Assembly: GCF_019399895.1 (NCBI RefSeq)
Contig: NC_091876.1
Coordinates: 3,262,381 to 3,326,380 of the forward strand
Length of the DNA stretch: 64,000 nucleotides
Direction of reading: 5' to 3'
Origin: Cardiocondyla obscurior
Lineage: Eukaryota > Arthropoda > Insecta > Hymenoptera > Formicidae
The notes under the pieces are model-generated. The model worked only from the letters and a program-made list of their open reading frames with translations. It was not told where the DNA came from and ran no database searches. Of the stretch, positions 14,301 through 26,258 are shown piece after piece. Every line of letters begins with the position of its first letter. Position 1 is the stretch's first letter. A program made the position numbers and the translations under genes.

Positions 14301-14994
14301 TGAGCCGGGGAGTCAAAATTATGACCAGCCTAAATCTCTTTTTTTTCCCACTTTTTTTTTTTTGCAGTTACTGCACATCGTTAAAATCTTATGAAAATGT
14401 GATACAGTAGAAATTATCTGAATTTTTTTAAAACTGCTAACGTTAGCGAGCAAGCAAAAATTAACGATTGTAATAAATATCTTTTTGTTCCTCGATTCGC
14501 TGCGGATTTTAGTTTCCGCTATTAAGTTCGAAGAGCCAAGAAATTAATTCTGCAATTTAAAGTACTGCAAATAACCGTGGAGATGTCTTCGAGCTTCGCA
14601 AAAAAAAAAAAAAAATAAAATAATAAAATAAATAAAACTACGATGCTTCTCGAGCATTTCTCTCGAGTCGCGTGTAACGTGCATAAATCTTTCATCGCTT
14701 GATTTTATCGTTTTATCTCATTGTTCGTCGTTACAATCAGGATTATGTCGGGAATTCGCGTCGACAGCGGCAATTCACAGCGATAAGGTGGCAATACGAG
14801 GGTAGGGGATATAGGGAGGGAAAGAGAGGAGGCATCTTCCGGCTTAAAGCCCAACAACAATGTGCGCGGGCGGAATCGGTCGCCGATCAACAAATTCCGA
14901 TTCTCGCGGTATATCTAGAGCTCGGAGGATCCGGAGGAGCAGTTTGCGGGGCGCGTGCGATAAATTCCGGAAGGACCCCACGTGGGTGGAAATA

Positions 14995-15027
14995 CCGTCG
15001 CCGTCGCCGTCGTCGCCGCCGACGCCG
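14995..15027 (+). repeat. Imperfect CGT/CGC trinucleotide repeat
   Basis: Repeating CCGTCG and CCGCCG units in a CpG-rich block. It makes both strands read poly-Arg or Ala/Val/Asp in overlapping open frames, so those frames are not trusted. Confidence 0.85.
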
Positions 15028-18000
15028 GTAGCGTGATCGAGACATCGGAACCATTGTACGCTCTCTCGCTTTACCCGCAGAAACCCGATCGGACCGATAT
15101 TGCGCGCAGTATGCGATATTACGCACGGCGACGCCGCGTTTACGTGTGTAAAGGAACGGCGATAGGTGGCCGCGTATATGCTCACACACGCGAATTGTAC
15201 ATGCGGATCTTGACAAGTTGGCGCGCACGCGTGCGGATTGCTTTGTATTTCGTCCTGGGCGAGAGAACGAGCGGCGCATGCAAAACCCGCAACATCGCTC
15301 CGCTCACTTCACCCGCTCTCTGGGCGCGAGAGAGCCGGCCGAGATTCGTGTTTGCATAAATCTTAGGCTGGTATCTATTTGGCGCGGCAGATGCGCGCGG
15401 CGTGTGTCGGAAGACGTACGGCGGTACGTCCCGTTGCGTGCCGCAATGCGTCGTCGCGGCACGAGCGCGCCCGGAAACGAGTTATCGAGCATTCGCCGAT
15501 AATTCGTCGGAATAACGATTTTTCATGAGTATGGGGCGATCGCGGAGAATGGAGACAGCGATAAAAAAGGAGATAGAATGGTTTTAAAAAAAAAGAGAGA
15601 GAGAGAGGCGCCTTGTTACGGCTATTTTTTCACATTAGTGGTAGAGAACTATTGGAATTAATGCGACATAATTTCGCTTTGCAAGTAATTAACCGAAATT
15701 TTTAGTTCGGTAAAAAAATTTAATTTTGAACCCGAACTTTTAACGTACTATTGCAGAAGCTGGTACATGCATTATAAGCTGATATAGATTTTATTTATTG
15801 CATTTACCATCGCTTTGTTCACTTATCGCGTTTGTATATTTCTCTGACATTATAAATCAACTTTATTGCTCGATTGAACCTCTATAACAGTATATAATTT
15901 ATTTCACTTTTTTACTTATTAATTAAAACGTGAAAGTCCGGCGCAGATATTTTATTATATATTCTTATGAAAATTTATTTACAATTCTCGGACCAAACGA
16001 TGTTATAAATAAATTAAGAATTTATTTTTTACCTTTGACCGAAGTTTTTACATCCTGGGGGAGATATTAACGGCAAGAGTTTCGTAATGATAATTTTCCA
16101 TCGTTTAGTTTTAAATTATATCTCGACAAGAATTTTCCGTAGGCGTTAGATAAATTACTGATTTATGATTTTTACTTGCAACGCAATAACGGATGTTATC
16201 AATCGTCTTGCGATAAGACGATGTTATCAACAGCTTGTCAAAAAAAAAAAAAAAATAGAGAGAAGTCAGAAATACAGAAGAGATTAGGGCGAACAGGCTG
16301 GAAACGTTTATTAGTTTTGAAACGAAATCGCTTGGAACGTTCAGCAGTTAATTACAATGGAATATCATTAAAGAGATCGCTCAGCCGAAGAAGCTGATGA
16401 AGGCACTCGATATGTCTTCTTTCATCCGGGAGGCGATCGTGAACGCCGGCGAAAGAAGATTTGAAAACCCCACGATTGATTTTGCAACGTAAAGCGATAT
16501 CGACGACAAATCCCTCCTTTTATGGCAAATAACGGGTATTGTTGTCGCGCGTAAATACCATGAAATTCGTTCGGCGCGGGCAACAAATATAATTAAATTT
16601 TATTACGTATATGCATAATTGTGCGCCGCGGCACATGTAAAGCGTCGCAAAGGTAATTAATGTAAATGAAATTTGCGGCAGTAACGGCCGCGTGTAACAA
16701 CGTATCGCACTCGTGCAAGCAAGAGGTTGCCGAGTTGCTTTAAAGGGCACGACAACGACGGATGGACAACCGCGTGATGGATGAATCGCAATTACGTGGG
16801 CGTGGAAAGAAGAAAGGAGACGGATTTGAGTGACGAATAGAGGGAGGAAACTGAGCGATACTGGAATTAGGGAAACGAAAGTAAAAACGTAAGACACGTG
16901 GAAAAAGTCTCGAAAGAAGGGGAGGCTAGCTAAATGGGCAAATACGTAATCCGAAAAGATAAAATGTTTTCGAATATTAATTTATATTATACGTTCTGTT
17001 AATTTATATTTATATATATGTTTGTGATGCGCGATATCAGTTATTAATAAATAATGTGAATAATATACAAGGCTGCGACAACCAAATTACAAATTGTTCC
17101 ATTAATATGTAGTGTGCAATTAGCAAATAATTGCACGACGATTAGTTATGGTTATTAAAACAGTTATTAACGGTAAATAATATGTACGTGATTTTAAGAG
17201 TGAAATGTGGGAGAGTTTTAGCCCGCGTGACTTTTTGGCATTAGAGCGAAATTACCATCGTCGCGCGTTTAATTTACATTTTCGAAAAAAAAGAAGAAAA
17301 AACAAAAAGAAGAATACGATTAATAAAACGTATTTTATATTACATTAAAGCGTATTAAATCTCACGAGAAAGGAACATTTTGTAATAAAAACATTACGAG
17401 CCGGTATTTAGTCCGCGCGAGTCTGGTCAGCTTGCACGCGCAAAAGTAATTTTCTGTCACAACAGCAAACTGTGTTACACACACAGCTCGACATTGCGAA
17501 TTTTTGTTATTACAAAATACAACGCCGGGCTAGCGGAAAGTGCGCATTCCGCGGGCTGGCTGAAATTTTATTGTTGCGCATACGAGGGGGAGATTAAAAG
17601 TCTGTATTTTCTGGGGAAATTGCGGGGCAGCGGCGGCCCGGTAAGGATAAGTGAAGTGTCCCACCCCCCCACGCCGAAATAACACATAGCAAATTTCGCG
17701 GCCTCATTTACATACATCTGCAACGGGCGAACTTCCATACTACGGCGATAATCATGATGTATGGCGCTGTTGTATCATTTACCACGTATTACGGTTGGTA
17801 AATTTCAACCGTGCTTTTTACTTTGCATTATCCGCGGACATCCGCGAAGATTGATGCGCGGGCTGCAAGCACGGCGGACCCGCCGTCTCTCACCGCTCGG
17901 GCTCTACCTCCGAATGTTATCAGTTATTACCGCCGACTGCCGGCCGCGCGATAGATAACGCATTTCGGCCGCGGAGCCGGCTTTGCTAGGGCGCTATTAT

Positions 18001-19299
18001 CGTTCGAAAAGCGCCGGGGTCCGTACCCAAATCCCACGCGAAGGCGGGTACGTTATTTCGCCGGACGAAAAGGGGGATTGAAACGCTCCGAGAAAAATTG
18101 ATGTTGCATGTGAGGCTGGTTCTAGGGCAGACTCGTTTGCCGGTAACGGGGTCGTTGCACCTCCCGTGATTACCTTCAGCCTCAAAATCGACTTTCGCGA
18201 CGCCCTTTTCGAGTTTCGAATCCATTAAGCGTCACCGCGCCGGTGCTACGAAACCGTTTCTCGAATCGGTCTTTTATAAGCGAAATTGATTGAGACGAGA
18301 CGATCAGCCTACGGGTGATTTTTAGGGAATAAGGCGGCCGGTGAAATACGTTTTAACCAACGATGATTAAGCGGCTGAGTTAATTATGCGACGTGTTACG
18401 ATTGAAAGAGACGGGCAGAGTGTTACAACTTTATTATTTTGCTCTTAATATCTCGGCTAACGCAGAAAATCGGCTGGCGCTCGAGGAACATAAACGTTTT
18501 TCGACTTCGTGAATAAAAACGCGTCGTACTTTTATTGATTTTGACACTCACTTAGAATGTTCTCTTTTCGCAACGAGACATAAAGTCCCCCTTTTATTTG
18601 CGCAAGCGCACCTAAATTCGCGGTATAGTGCATCTGGCCATAACGGTGGATGATCTCGTTACTTGAAGGAATGCAACGGCTTGTAGACACTAAACTCTAA
18701 ATTCCACGCCTCCGTTTTAACGTCATAGTAGGTACTGCAGCAACACGGCCGCAGTCGCGTCGCGTACGGGCATTTGAGTTCTTTTATCGCGCTCGGCAAT
18801 TGACGACTGATCGATCATTTCGTCTTTTTCGCGATGCTACTTAATTTACGAGAGGGACCTTTTAAACTTTGCACTTTACGTCGCTTCATTAACTTCCTAA
18901 TGTCGTTTGGCCGAAGTGCGCGTTATATACTGCGAACCAGGTCAGAGAAGACTCAACTTTCGCGAGCAGATGACTCGTCTTATTAGGTAACATGCAGATT
19001 CTTTTCTTTTTTTTTTCCCCACCCCCGTTTTATTTTCGTATCGTAGATACGATATAATTTTCAAGTCCGGGGTACTACGAAAGTACGTTAAGTTTTAAGA
19101 ACGGGATTAATTTGCATTTATACGAGGTGTTCCACTTCTGTCACATTACATTTTAATGGCGAATACATCATCCGGCCAATTTTCTCGTCGTTCCTCTTTC
19201 GGGCGGGGGATGTCGAGGCGTTTACACGGGGCTGTCGATAATCCCGGGTCGGGGCTCGTCCGCTCTCGCGTAACGGATCATTATTTCACCGCTTCTTCG

Positions 19300-19321
19300 A
19301 AAAAAAAAAAAAAAAAAAAAA
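19300..19321 (+). repeat. Poly-A tract
   Basis: Twenty-two consecutive A inside an otherwise GC-rich segment. It makes the overlapping open frame (19156-19497) read poly-lysine, which is a reason to discard that frame. Confidence 0.9.
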
Positions 19322-20809
19322 TTTTGCCGCGCGTAAGAAGGCAGCGGATAAACTTGACCCACTCCTCGCGAAAATATACGCGTCCCGGTCTCGATTATGA
19401 CGATCTATACCCGAAGAAAATTTCTGGCCGACGTTGTTTTTCCTCGGAATGCCGCGCGTCGCCGCTTGTCCACCGGCATTACGAAATTATGCGATAGCTA
19501 GGAGAAAAAGAACGCGTAAAAGGACGGGCACGTAGGACGACGCCGGGAAAGTAGACTTTCTCGCTATTTCCGTGTTCGCTGTTTCTCCGCAAACGTATCT
19601 GGGGCGGCGGCCCATAAATTCTCGCCTAATGATACCGGGACGCAGAAAGAGAGAAAGAGGTAGGAAAGCGAACCCGGCGGTAACAAGCGGAGACTCTGAA
19701 GCACTTCGTTCCGATGCGGCACGAGTGAAATAAAGTGGAGCTTCGACAGCTCCCGTAGGACGTGAATGCTCGCGTTCGAAACTAATCGATTATTAAAAGC
19801 CTCCAGGTCTTTGTAAATAAAAAGATCAATTATTTCCCGGTTATTAAAGACTCGGCAATAAATTGAAACGTGTTAACAGCCGTAATTAATTTTGTGCGCG
19901 TTTGAAGGGGATGGAGGGGGAGTGTAAAAAAATGTGGCGTGAATTATTTATATTAATTTACATATTGTATTGCAATCGAACAAAGCTCCACTTTGTAAAT
20001 TATTAATCAGCACGACCTAGTTAAACCCGAGTGTTACAGCGGTCGAATAAAAATCGTGGTCGATTTTATTCGTGTTTGCCGACGACGTTATTTCCTCGGA
20101 TTATTTTTTTGCCGGCTCCAAATATATTTGAAGAACTAGAACGGTCCGGAAGCTGAATAGCAACGAGTGAAACGAACGAACGATTCTAAAAGCTCCTGAA
20201 AGCACGCAAAAGGGTGGGAATACGTCGAAGCGAAAAGATCGATGTTGCTTGAATGAGATTTTTCCGCGCGATATGCGTGGGGCAACAGTCAGTGATCGGA
20301 TTAGAATAAATGTGATCTCTGTAAAGCAGGGAAAAGCGCTTGTTCCAGAAAGCTCCCGCGGAAAGGCGTTTTCATTTTTATTGCTATGTGCGGAAAAGAA
20401 GCTCTCGGTGGTCGGCGGAGCGCTGAAAGAAACCGACGGGTGCAGGAAGTGCTACTGACAGCTTCGAAATACTTTACAGCAACCGAGTGGTCCACGCGCG
20501 CGAGAAAATAACATATCGCGCAACCGCGTTATAAAAATAGCTAGCCACCCGCCTGCCCTTAATCCTTTCGCGTTTTAAAAGTTATATATACGTCGCGTAT
20601 TAACATTAACGACAAACGTAAAACAAGCGGGATAGGAAGCAGTTTATATACTTGAGCAATTTCTAACGACTAGCTGGCCAATCCGTGGTTTATTTCGTGA
20701 CTGTCTAGCGAAACTGTCCAGCGAAACTGTTTAGCCTGAGACAAAAATGTGGCACACAAAATTCCTGACTAATAACGAGCCTGAAAAGCTAGATATCTAA
20801 ACGTTTTCC

Positions 20810-21070
20810 GCCCGCGTTCGACTACCTACTGCAAGTACTGACCTATGCTATGCGCGCTCGACTGCCGCGGCCGCCGAGGCCGCTGACCTCCGGGCCCGCC
20901 GGCCGCTGTACCTCCACCACGCGTGAATCGCGCGCGATGGCTGCCAGCTGATGCAAACCCGGGCACGTGCTCACAGCGATCGCGTGCACGCGGCGGGCCC
21001 AGTAGCCGGCAGACTCGGCAGTCGAGCGTTGCGTTAGGTCAATTCGCGCAGTAGACTAGTACACGGCGAA
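20810..21070. promoter_or_regulatory. CpG-dense promoter candidate
   Basis: About 260 bases very rich in C, G and CpG (for example GCCGCGGCCGCCGAGGCC-like segments and CACGTG) in an AT-rich setting. On the - strand GTCAGTACTTG, an initiator-like match, faces left. On the + strand GGCAGTCGAGCG and a later GTGAAT donor-like site near 21283 face right. It could be a bidirectional promoter or distal first exon, for instance of the LRR gene, but nothing links it directly. Confidence 0.3.
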
Positions 21071-21358
21071 AAATGTTTGGATATCAGAAAATCAGAATAG
21101 CTAGATTGATCTTCGTAAAAAATTATTCCGACGGCCAGCGACCTTTGAATCAATTTTTGATCCTGTTCAAAGCCAAATAATTTTCTCTACGTACGACTTG
21201 TCAAACGTGAAACTGTACTCGAAAATTGCATGTAATTTATACGATATTCTTTGTCGTTGAAAAAGCGCAGTAAATCACAGAGGTGAATTGCGATTGTGAA
21301 TCGTGAGGGTGGAATTTACGAGAGCAGTCTTTACGTGTTCGTCAATGTTGTCCGAACA

Positions 21359-21691
21359 ATGACCCTAGGATACCTTTCGTCGAGTCACGTTCGATGTACT
21401 GATGCCATCCTTTTCGTCTTTTTCTCTTTCTTTCTGGTCGATATTATACACGAGGAGTATATTAACTACTCGGGGAAACAACTCGAGCGACAAGTCGCGG
21501 TACAAGATGTTATAAAATTCATATTTCCGGCACTGAATTCAAGCATGTTTCTAGACCTCGGGTTGCAAGTTGATCACTGTGATCCCCGAAGTTTCTGCGC
21601 GGCGGGCGCTAAGAGACGCTCGTTAAAGGGGCTCGCAATGTCTGATAAAAATTTCAATTTATACGCAAAAAAGTCCTCGAAACTTAGATGA
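21359..21691 (+). CDS. Uncertain small ORF with N-terminal hydrophobic segment
   Basis: 110 codons from the first ATG, starting about 290 bases after the CpG-dense island. Residues around 17-31 are hydrophobic (AILFVFFSFFLVDII) and could be a signal anchor; the rest is mixed with no recognised motif. The hydrophobic run is partly the product of a T-rich tract, and no homologue comes to mind. More likely chance than real. Confidence 0.12.
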   Translation: MTLGYLSSSHVRCTDAILFVFFSFFLVDIIHEEYINYSGKQLERQVAVQDVIKFIFPALNSSMFLDLGLQVDHCDPRSFCAAGAKRRSLKGLAMSDKNFNLYAKKSSKLR

Positions 21692-24600
21692 AGAAAGTTC
21701 ATAACTGGCCATTAGCTCGTTTGCCGTGCCTGCGGAAGCGGAGACTCTTCGCAACGACCTTTCCCGTCGTTTTTTTTTTTTTTTTTTTTTCTTTTCTTTC
21801 CCTAGGCCACTTTTATCCGTACAGGTAGTAAAATGCAGGCATCCGCGTGATACTTGTTCGGAAGATAATGATCAGGACTTGCGGCGATAGTTACCGCGGT
21901 AAAATATACTCGAAAATTATTTACCCAAAATAATCCAACGCGTTAAAATAACCGGCATGCTGAATTCCGTGAATTATTATATTACACGTAATATCGAAGA
22001 TTATGCACGCTCCGTGTATGCGGAGTACTGTCTAAATTTTGCATGGAACTTTAGGGGTGTTTCGGATTCTCTAGAGGTTTGGAAACATCTTTGTCTCAAC
22101 AGAATTTGATCGGACGACATTATAACTTTATGTGAAAATGAAGTTTGCTCGATAACTTAGTTTTACATTTAGTTATCTTTGTTTTTAGATACGATGTCAA
22201 TTGTATTAATGCACAGATTTTTTATTACGATAGTAATTTGTTTTTTTTATCGTACATTGACTTCTACTTACATTTTTAAGAAACTTTTTATTGGATACAC
22301 AGATTAAGCTTAGCTATTCCGAGCGAATCGATATACTTAGTAAAATTTGATAAAAATAAGTGAATTTATTATCAGAGGGATTAATCTTAATTATTTTGAT
22401 GTTTAATCTTTTAATATACGAATATGGTTTAATAAAGGAAAAAATTCCGCAACGGTTGATTCAATTTTGCAGCTATTTTTTAATTTACATTGTTAAAAAC
22501 AAAATTTTTCGCCACATTTAGTTCAGCTATTTTATTGGACTAACATCTGTGAAAAAAAAAATTCGTTTGCTGCAACGTATAAAGGATGATAAAATAAATG
22601 ACGGCATTTTTTATGTTTAATGTAAATAAAATATTGTAAAAATAGAAAAATTAAAGCTGTTACTCTTTATAGATATTGTGTTTAATTTACCATGACTATT
22701 TGAAATAGTTGTCAAATTTTATTTTTATAATTTTTGAGAATTTTATTATTTATATGTATATTTTTTTATACGTCATTCTGAATGTAGTTTTTATTTCTAA
22801 AAGCAGTACACATTTTTTTCGCAAGTCTCTTGCGAATTTTCCTTGATGTTTTCAAGTGCCGAACTTTTTGGCCTTTCGCCACTTCTCCACCAAACAAAGA
22901 TAAATGTGCTGCCTCGGTTTCCTACTTTCGCGATCTGCGAATCCCATAATTTTTTTTTATTTTTTTATTATTATTTTTTTTTTTAAGATAAAAGGTCGGA
23001 GGTCTACATTAAGCTCAAAGGTTTTGACATTTGAAAGCATCAAAGAAAATTCGTAGCTTTACGCCCGAGTTCGGAAACGTAATCCGTGACTTTTCAGAAA
23101 TATATAGAAACGACGTTGGGAATCGAGTATCGAAAGACACGAGACTGACCAGATTCTAAAGTAAGTTTCTTAAAATTGAGAAGATAAAGTTGAGAAATTC
23201 TTTTCGACATCCCTCGCGAAGTTACTTGGCTGTGTGAATAAACGTAAAATTTTTACGTCTACGTTAAACATTATAAAACTGTCATAAGCGACGCAAGACA
23301 ATTCGCGGATCTATCAGGCCAATTAACGCACGTTTAAATATATCTATCGGTGGCTGTAGTTGGGTGGCAATTAATTACTTATTTAATTAACCGACGATGT
23401 TTCCGCAACAATAACATGCAGAGATAGATCGGACGAAAATGTTTAGCATTTGTCGAATATTCAAAGCGATCGATCATTGTGTTTGAGGCGTTGCCGTTTC
23501 GCACCTGGTTATCGCGATCGCGATTACTCGAATAATTAATAGCGAGTTACATCGTAATTTATTATGTCGCTATCTCGTTCCGGCGATCCGCGGAATTCAT
23601 ACGCGGCCGTACTTTTCGACTGGCGCGAACGAAATGATTATGTTTTATCGTACATTTCTGCGGAAGAGAACGGCGAACGTGCGCGCCATTAAATGTAAAG
23701 CCGCATACGTATCCGTTTTATTACGAGAAATATGATTAATGAATCTCGTCGACGCGCTAACGCGACGCTAACGCACGCTTGCTGGAACATATTCATTATT
23801 AAAACATTCGTTCGTTAAAATCTGAAGAGGATCGTGCGCGCTTATGCGCGGCACCGAGTTACGTAATTACGATAGAAATTATAATTTTCGGCCGAAAAAA
23901 AAAAAGTTTGGCGCAGTCGGACGGAAGTTTCAACGACGCACGGTAATTAACCCCTCAAACGATAGAATTTAAAGGACGAGATAAAATTAAAAAAAAACCC
24001 CCAGTTCCGTCCAACGGTTTGAAATAAATGCGATTTGTTCGATGGAGCCTTTGCTCTGGAAAAATTTGTCAAGAATTAATTTTATTTCACAAAGAACTTG
24101 CGAGAATTAAGGGAATGAATTGGTGAAGAGATTAATTTGGACGTGGCGGCGAATCATTCTTTTTATTTTACAATTGCTCGTCGGATTACTTGCATTGTTG
24201 ATGAATTAATTTTTTTCCCTCCCCCTCCCTCCCTCCCGTAAATATCAGGGAATGGAAAAATGGAAATCATATATTCTCCGATCATATTTAAATTTATTTG
24301 CATTTTAGTAGAATTTTTATCAGAGCGTTCATTATGAAACCTAAATTGCTCAAAGGATTCATAAATAAAGGTAAGCGCAAGAAATCTATCGTGCTCTTGC
24401 GTCGCTGAAATAACAAGTCAAATGCCCTCCGTAAGTCTTCAGTATTTAAAGGGTTAATTTCCTTTGCTGCAAATTATATGGCGCACGTTATATTAGTACA
24501 ATAAATTCTATCTTTCGCGTCTTTGGTACCTGAGATATTTAAGAAAAGACCTCGAAAAAGTAACGAAGCGATTACGGCGCATATTACTGTATTTCTGTTA

Positions 24601-26138
24601 CGAAAAAAAAAAAAAAGAAAAAAATAAAATAATGTCTCTGAAAAGTCTCTCGTTGGCGCGAGTTAAGAGATATCAAATTACCATTCTTCGCATGGAAATT
24701 TCACTCGAGAGTTGAAACGTATATCTCCGCGGAGATGTACTCTCCGGGTGAAAGCGCTGGAGAAAAGCCGCGTATTTTTTACGTGCATCAGAGAAACCAG
24801 AGTAAGGTTATTAATACGTATTCCGTATCGCGAAATGTATTCTCTGCCGTTACATACAACGAACGGGGCGAGCGAAAGCACGTTATGACGATTCCGCGCT
24901 CCCTGCGCAAGAGGGAACAATATTATCTGCGTACGCTCGCTTCCTGTTCGCGCGGATATTCGTAGGGAAAAGCACGAGGTTGGCCATGTATCCCGTAATC
25001 AGTGCAAAACGCGAGTTAAGCTTGGACGCATTCTCCATTAACCCACGTATGTACATCTCCGCGCGAATTAACCTTTGACACATTAATACCGCATCCATTC
25101 CGATTAATTTTTTAAAAGCCCGATTAAACTACGTATCACCCACATCGCGGTAAATAAGTGAATTTTTTATATATATACGCGTATATGCGCGTTATTTCGT
25201 TCAATCGATCTCTATCGACGATAACGCGTTGCCCCAAATGCAGTTATCGGCTCGTATTTATTCGTACATTAGTAACCGGCGTTACAATTCCGTTGTTCAA
25301 CGCGTTGAATCCAAATATCCGAGAAATATCTGCCAGCAAACGTGTAATGTCAACAAATTTGTCGCGTTATCGTGTATATTTATTCTTGAAATTGATACAC
25401 GACTACAGCGCGAGATCTATAATTTTATTCCGTTGACTCGTAGCTCGCGGGAAGAAGATAAGAAAAAAAGAAAAAGAACGCACGTTTATTGCGCAAAACC
25501 TTGCGCAATGAATGGTCTTTGATCCGAGAGACCGACACATGTTCTGGTTTAAGAATTAAATCCACGATTACGCGCCGACGACTTAGCTCGCCGCGATTTA
25601 TCGCACGACCTTCGGTGCCTTTTTAAAGCGCGCAAGTGGGTCATTGCCTTGGAACGAGCGCGATCAGATCTTTTTCGTTTCCCACATTTCTTGCAAGCGA
25701 ACCTTCGAAAAAACAGAAGCTTGCCGTCGAAGGATATCTCTTCGCAAAAACGGCATAAATAATTTTTTCGTTTTCTTTTCCCTCCCCTCCCTCGAGTCGA
25801 TTACGCGCCGAGTTAGAGAATAAAGTTAGACGGCACCGAAATACAAGTTCCGCCTTTGAAATTTCATAACGCGACGGCACAATCGAAGTGCAACCCGAGA
25901 CGGAAATTGCACTTTCACTTAAAATATTTACACTAATAAAGCGTCGATCCCTATTTGTCTTCTACGAAGCGCGAAATTGTGCGCAGAAACTCGAGCAGGT
26001 TTCCCTACTTTTTAAATCGACTCCGACGGGCTCGCTTTTGGGATCCGCTTGCAGATGCTTTTTCGTACTTATTTCTATCTCCTTGATATCCTCGGATCGT
26101 TTCCCCTTCAAAAGCGAAAAAGTAGGAAAAAGTCGTAA

Positions 26139-26258
26139 GAAACGATATTTTGTGAATTTCTGGTGCATTTGGTCCCATGCGATTTCTTCCTTTTCGCTAA
26201 GCTAAAGAACGTCTTGAAAGAGAAGCGATTTCAAGTTGTCGACATGTTCGATAAGTTG
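26139..26258 (+). pseudogene. Mariner-like transposase fragment (fossil)
   Basis: In one frame the translation reads LVPCDFFLFAKLKNVLKEKR followed by FQ. It resembles the region around the third catalytic aspartate of mariner-family transposases, where ...PxDFFLFPKLK...L..RF is typical. A stop codon lies just upstream (26136-26138), and similarity fades after FQVVD. No terminal inverted repeats or other transposase parts were recognised, so this is an old remnant of about 40 codons. Chance similarity is possible, but the DFFLF-KLK-RF spacing is specific. Confidence 0.45.

Larger units (their letters stand above)
5192..20809. other. Gene-poor interval
   Basis: No coding exon supported. Alternating AT-rich and CpG-rich blocks (notable CpG-rich parts at about 12.4-13.7 kb, 14.8-15.5 kb and 17.5-18.3 kb), microsatellites and homopolymers. 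Open frames here are short, overlap each other on both strands, and lack recognisable domains. Confidence 0.5.

Noticed and set aside
14699..15031. 110-codon frame ending in poly-Arg
   Set aside because: Produced by a CGT/CGC trinucleotide repeat.
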